Source: Chloroflexota bacterium (GTDB lineage Bacteria; Chloroflexota; Anaerolineae; Promineifilales; Promineifilaceae). From it: 6,840 nucleotides of DNA. The notes under the pieces were generated by a model. That model did no database searches, was not told the DNA's origin, and worked only from the letters and a program-made list of their open reading frames with translations. Below are positions 6,581 through 6,840 of this stretch, piece by piece. The number at the start of each line of letters is the position of its first letter. Positions within the stretch are counted from its first letter, which is position 1. Location of the stretch: assembly GCA_008501785.1 (NCBI GenBank), contig QQUD01000425.1, positions 1-6,840 of the forward strand. The letters are read 5' to 3'. A program made the position numbers and the translations under genes.

Positions 6581-6840
6581 CATGCTATGCTTGTCTGGGA
6601 AACCCGGTTCGTAGTCACGCAGAATTGAACCGCCCACGAACTCACGCAGCAATGAATTATCTGGTACAAGCTCAGGCGCGAGCGTTTCCACCCATCCCAG
6701 AAAGGACAGTAACCGCTTGGCTTCAATGTAGAGGGGGCTGCCAGGATCAACTTGCCGTAACAAAGGTTCGGCTAAAGGTTTTAAGACAGCCAGTTCGTAA
6801 ACGAGTGAAGAATTTGCCATGACGTCCGCATTTTCTTGAT
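6572..6840 (-). CDS. Nucleoside (uridine) kinase-like protein, C-terminal part, cut by right edge
   Basis: The last 88 codons of a minus-strand gene are present; the frame stays open to the window edge, so the true start lies outside. The Met codon at 6820 is internal: the preceding codons read ENADV, and ADVMANSSLVYELAVLK is a continuous match to what I remember of uridine kinase-like P-loop nucleoside kinases, often fused to an N-terminal TGS-like domain. Also typical are AEPLLRQVDPGSPLYIEA, RLLSFL and the near-terminal motif VPDNSLLREFVGGS. Known members phosphorylate nucleosides such as uridine with a nucleoside triphosphate in the cytoplasm. The ATP-binding P-loop is not in the window. 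The protein continues 17 residues beyond GGS, where related proteins, as I recall them, stop within a few residues. The family call is from memory without a search. Confidence 0.75.
   Translation of the reverse strand, partial: QENADVMANSSLVYELAVLKPLAEPLLRQVDPGSPLYIEAKRLLSFLGWVETLAPELVPDNSLLREFVGGSILRDYEPGFPDKHSMGH

Noticed and set aside
6818..6820. Met codon at 6820 as start of an 82-residue gene
   Set aside because: The frame stays open to the edge and the upstream residues (ENADV) continue the conserved kinase segment, so this Met is internal.
6410..6822. Open frames overlapping the zinc-ribbon and kinase genes (6410-6628, 6535-6750 minus, 6625-6822)
   Set aside because: They overlap frames with clear family sequence or repeat structure and show none themselves.

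Overview
The window looks like an accessory region of an environmental bacterium, tentatively Chloroflexota. The hints are the C-terminal sequence of an uridine-kinase-like nucleoside kinase of a type I associate with Chloroflexota and Clostridia, repeated use of the palindrome AACGGCCGTT inside genes, and TIR/propeller gene content. This assignment is an inference from memory and was not tested by a search.

Layout from left to right. Positions 3621 down to 1 (minus strand) are one uninterrupted reading frame of 1207 codons that runs off the left edge. It encodes a large protein with an N-terminal Asp-box type beta-propeller, a fungalysin/thermolysin-like propeptide region, an HExxH zinc metallopeptidase domain and a second propeller at the C-terminal side. 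A 196-base spacer with a hexamer-based inverted repeat separates it from the gene upstream on the same strand (5509 down to 3818). That gene encodes a 563-residue protein with an N-terminal TIR domain, one transmembrane helix and a cysteine-containing propeller-like exterior domain. A 611-base AT-rich non-coding stretch (5510-6120) follows, with several small dyads and candidate divergent promoters. A small plus-strand gene (6121-6498) encodes three tandem Cys-rich zinc-ribbon-like repeats, the first of which has lost one cysteine. The right edge holds the last 88 codons of a minus-strand nucleoside (uridine) kinase-like gene, convergent with the small gene.

How the genes may work together. 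The TIR protein and the metallopeptidase are co-directional and share the same propeller vocabulary (blades of the type LYAGT...GLW.S with Asp-boxes). The TIR protein is predicted to place its propeller outside the membrane and its putative NAD-cleaving or signalling TIR domain inside, as in a receptor. The metallopeptidase has no visible signal peptide. A plausible but untested reading is a sensing and response module in which propellers recognise ligands or partners and TIR and protease activities are the outputs. The kinase is a housekeeping-type gene that probably marks the boundary of the accessory segment.
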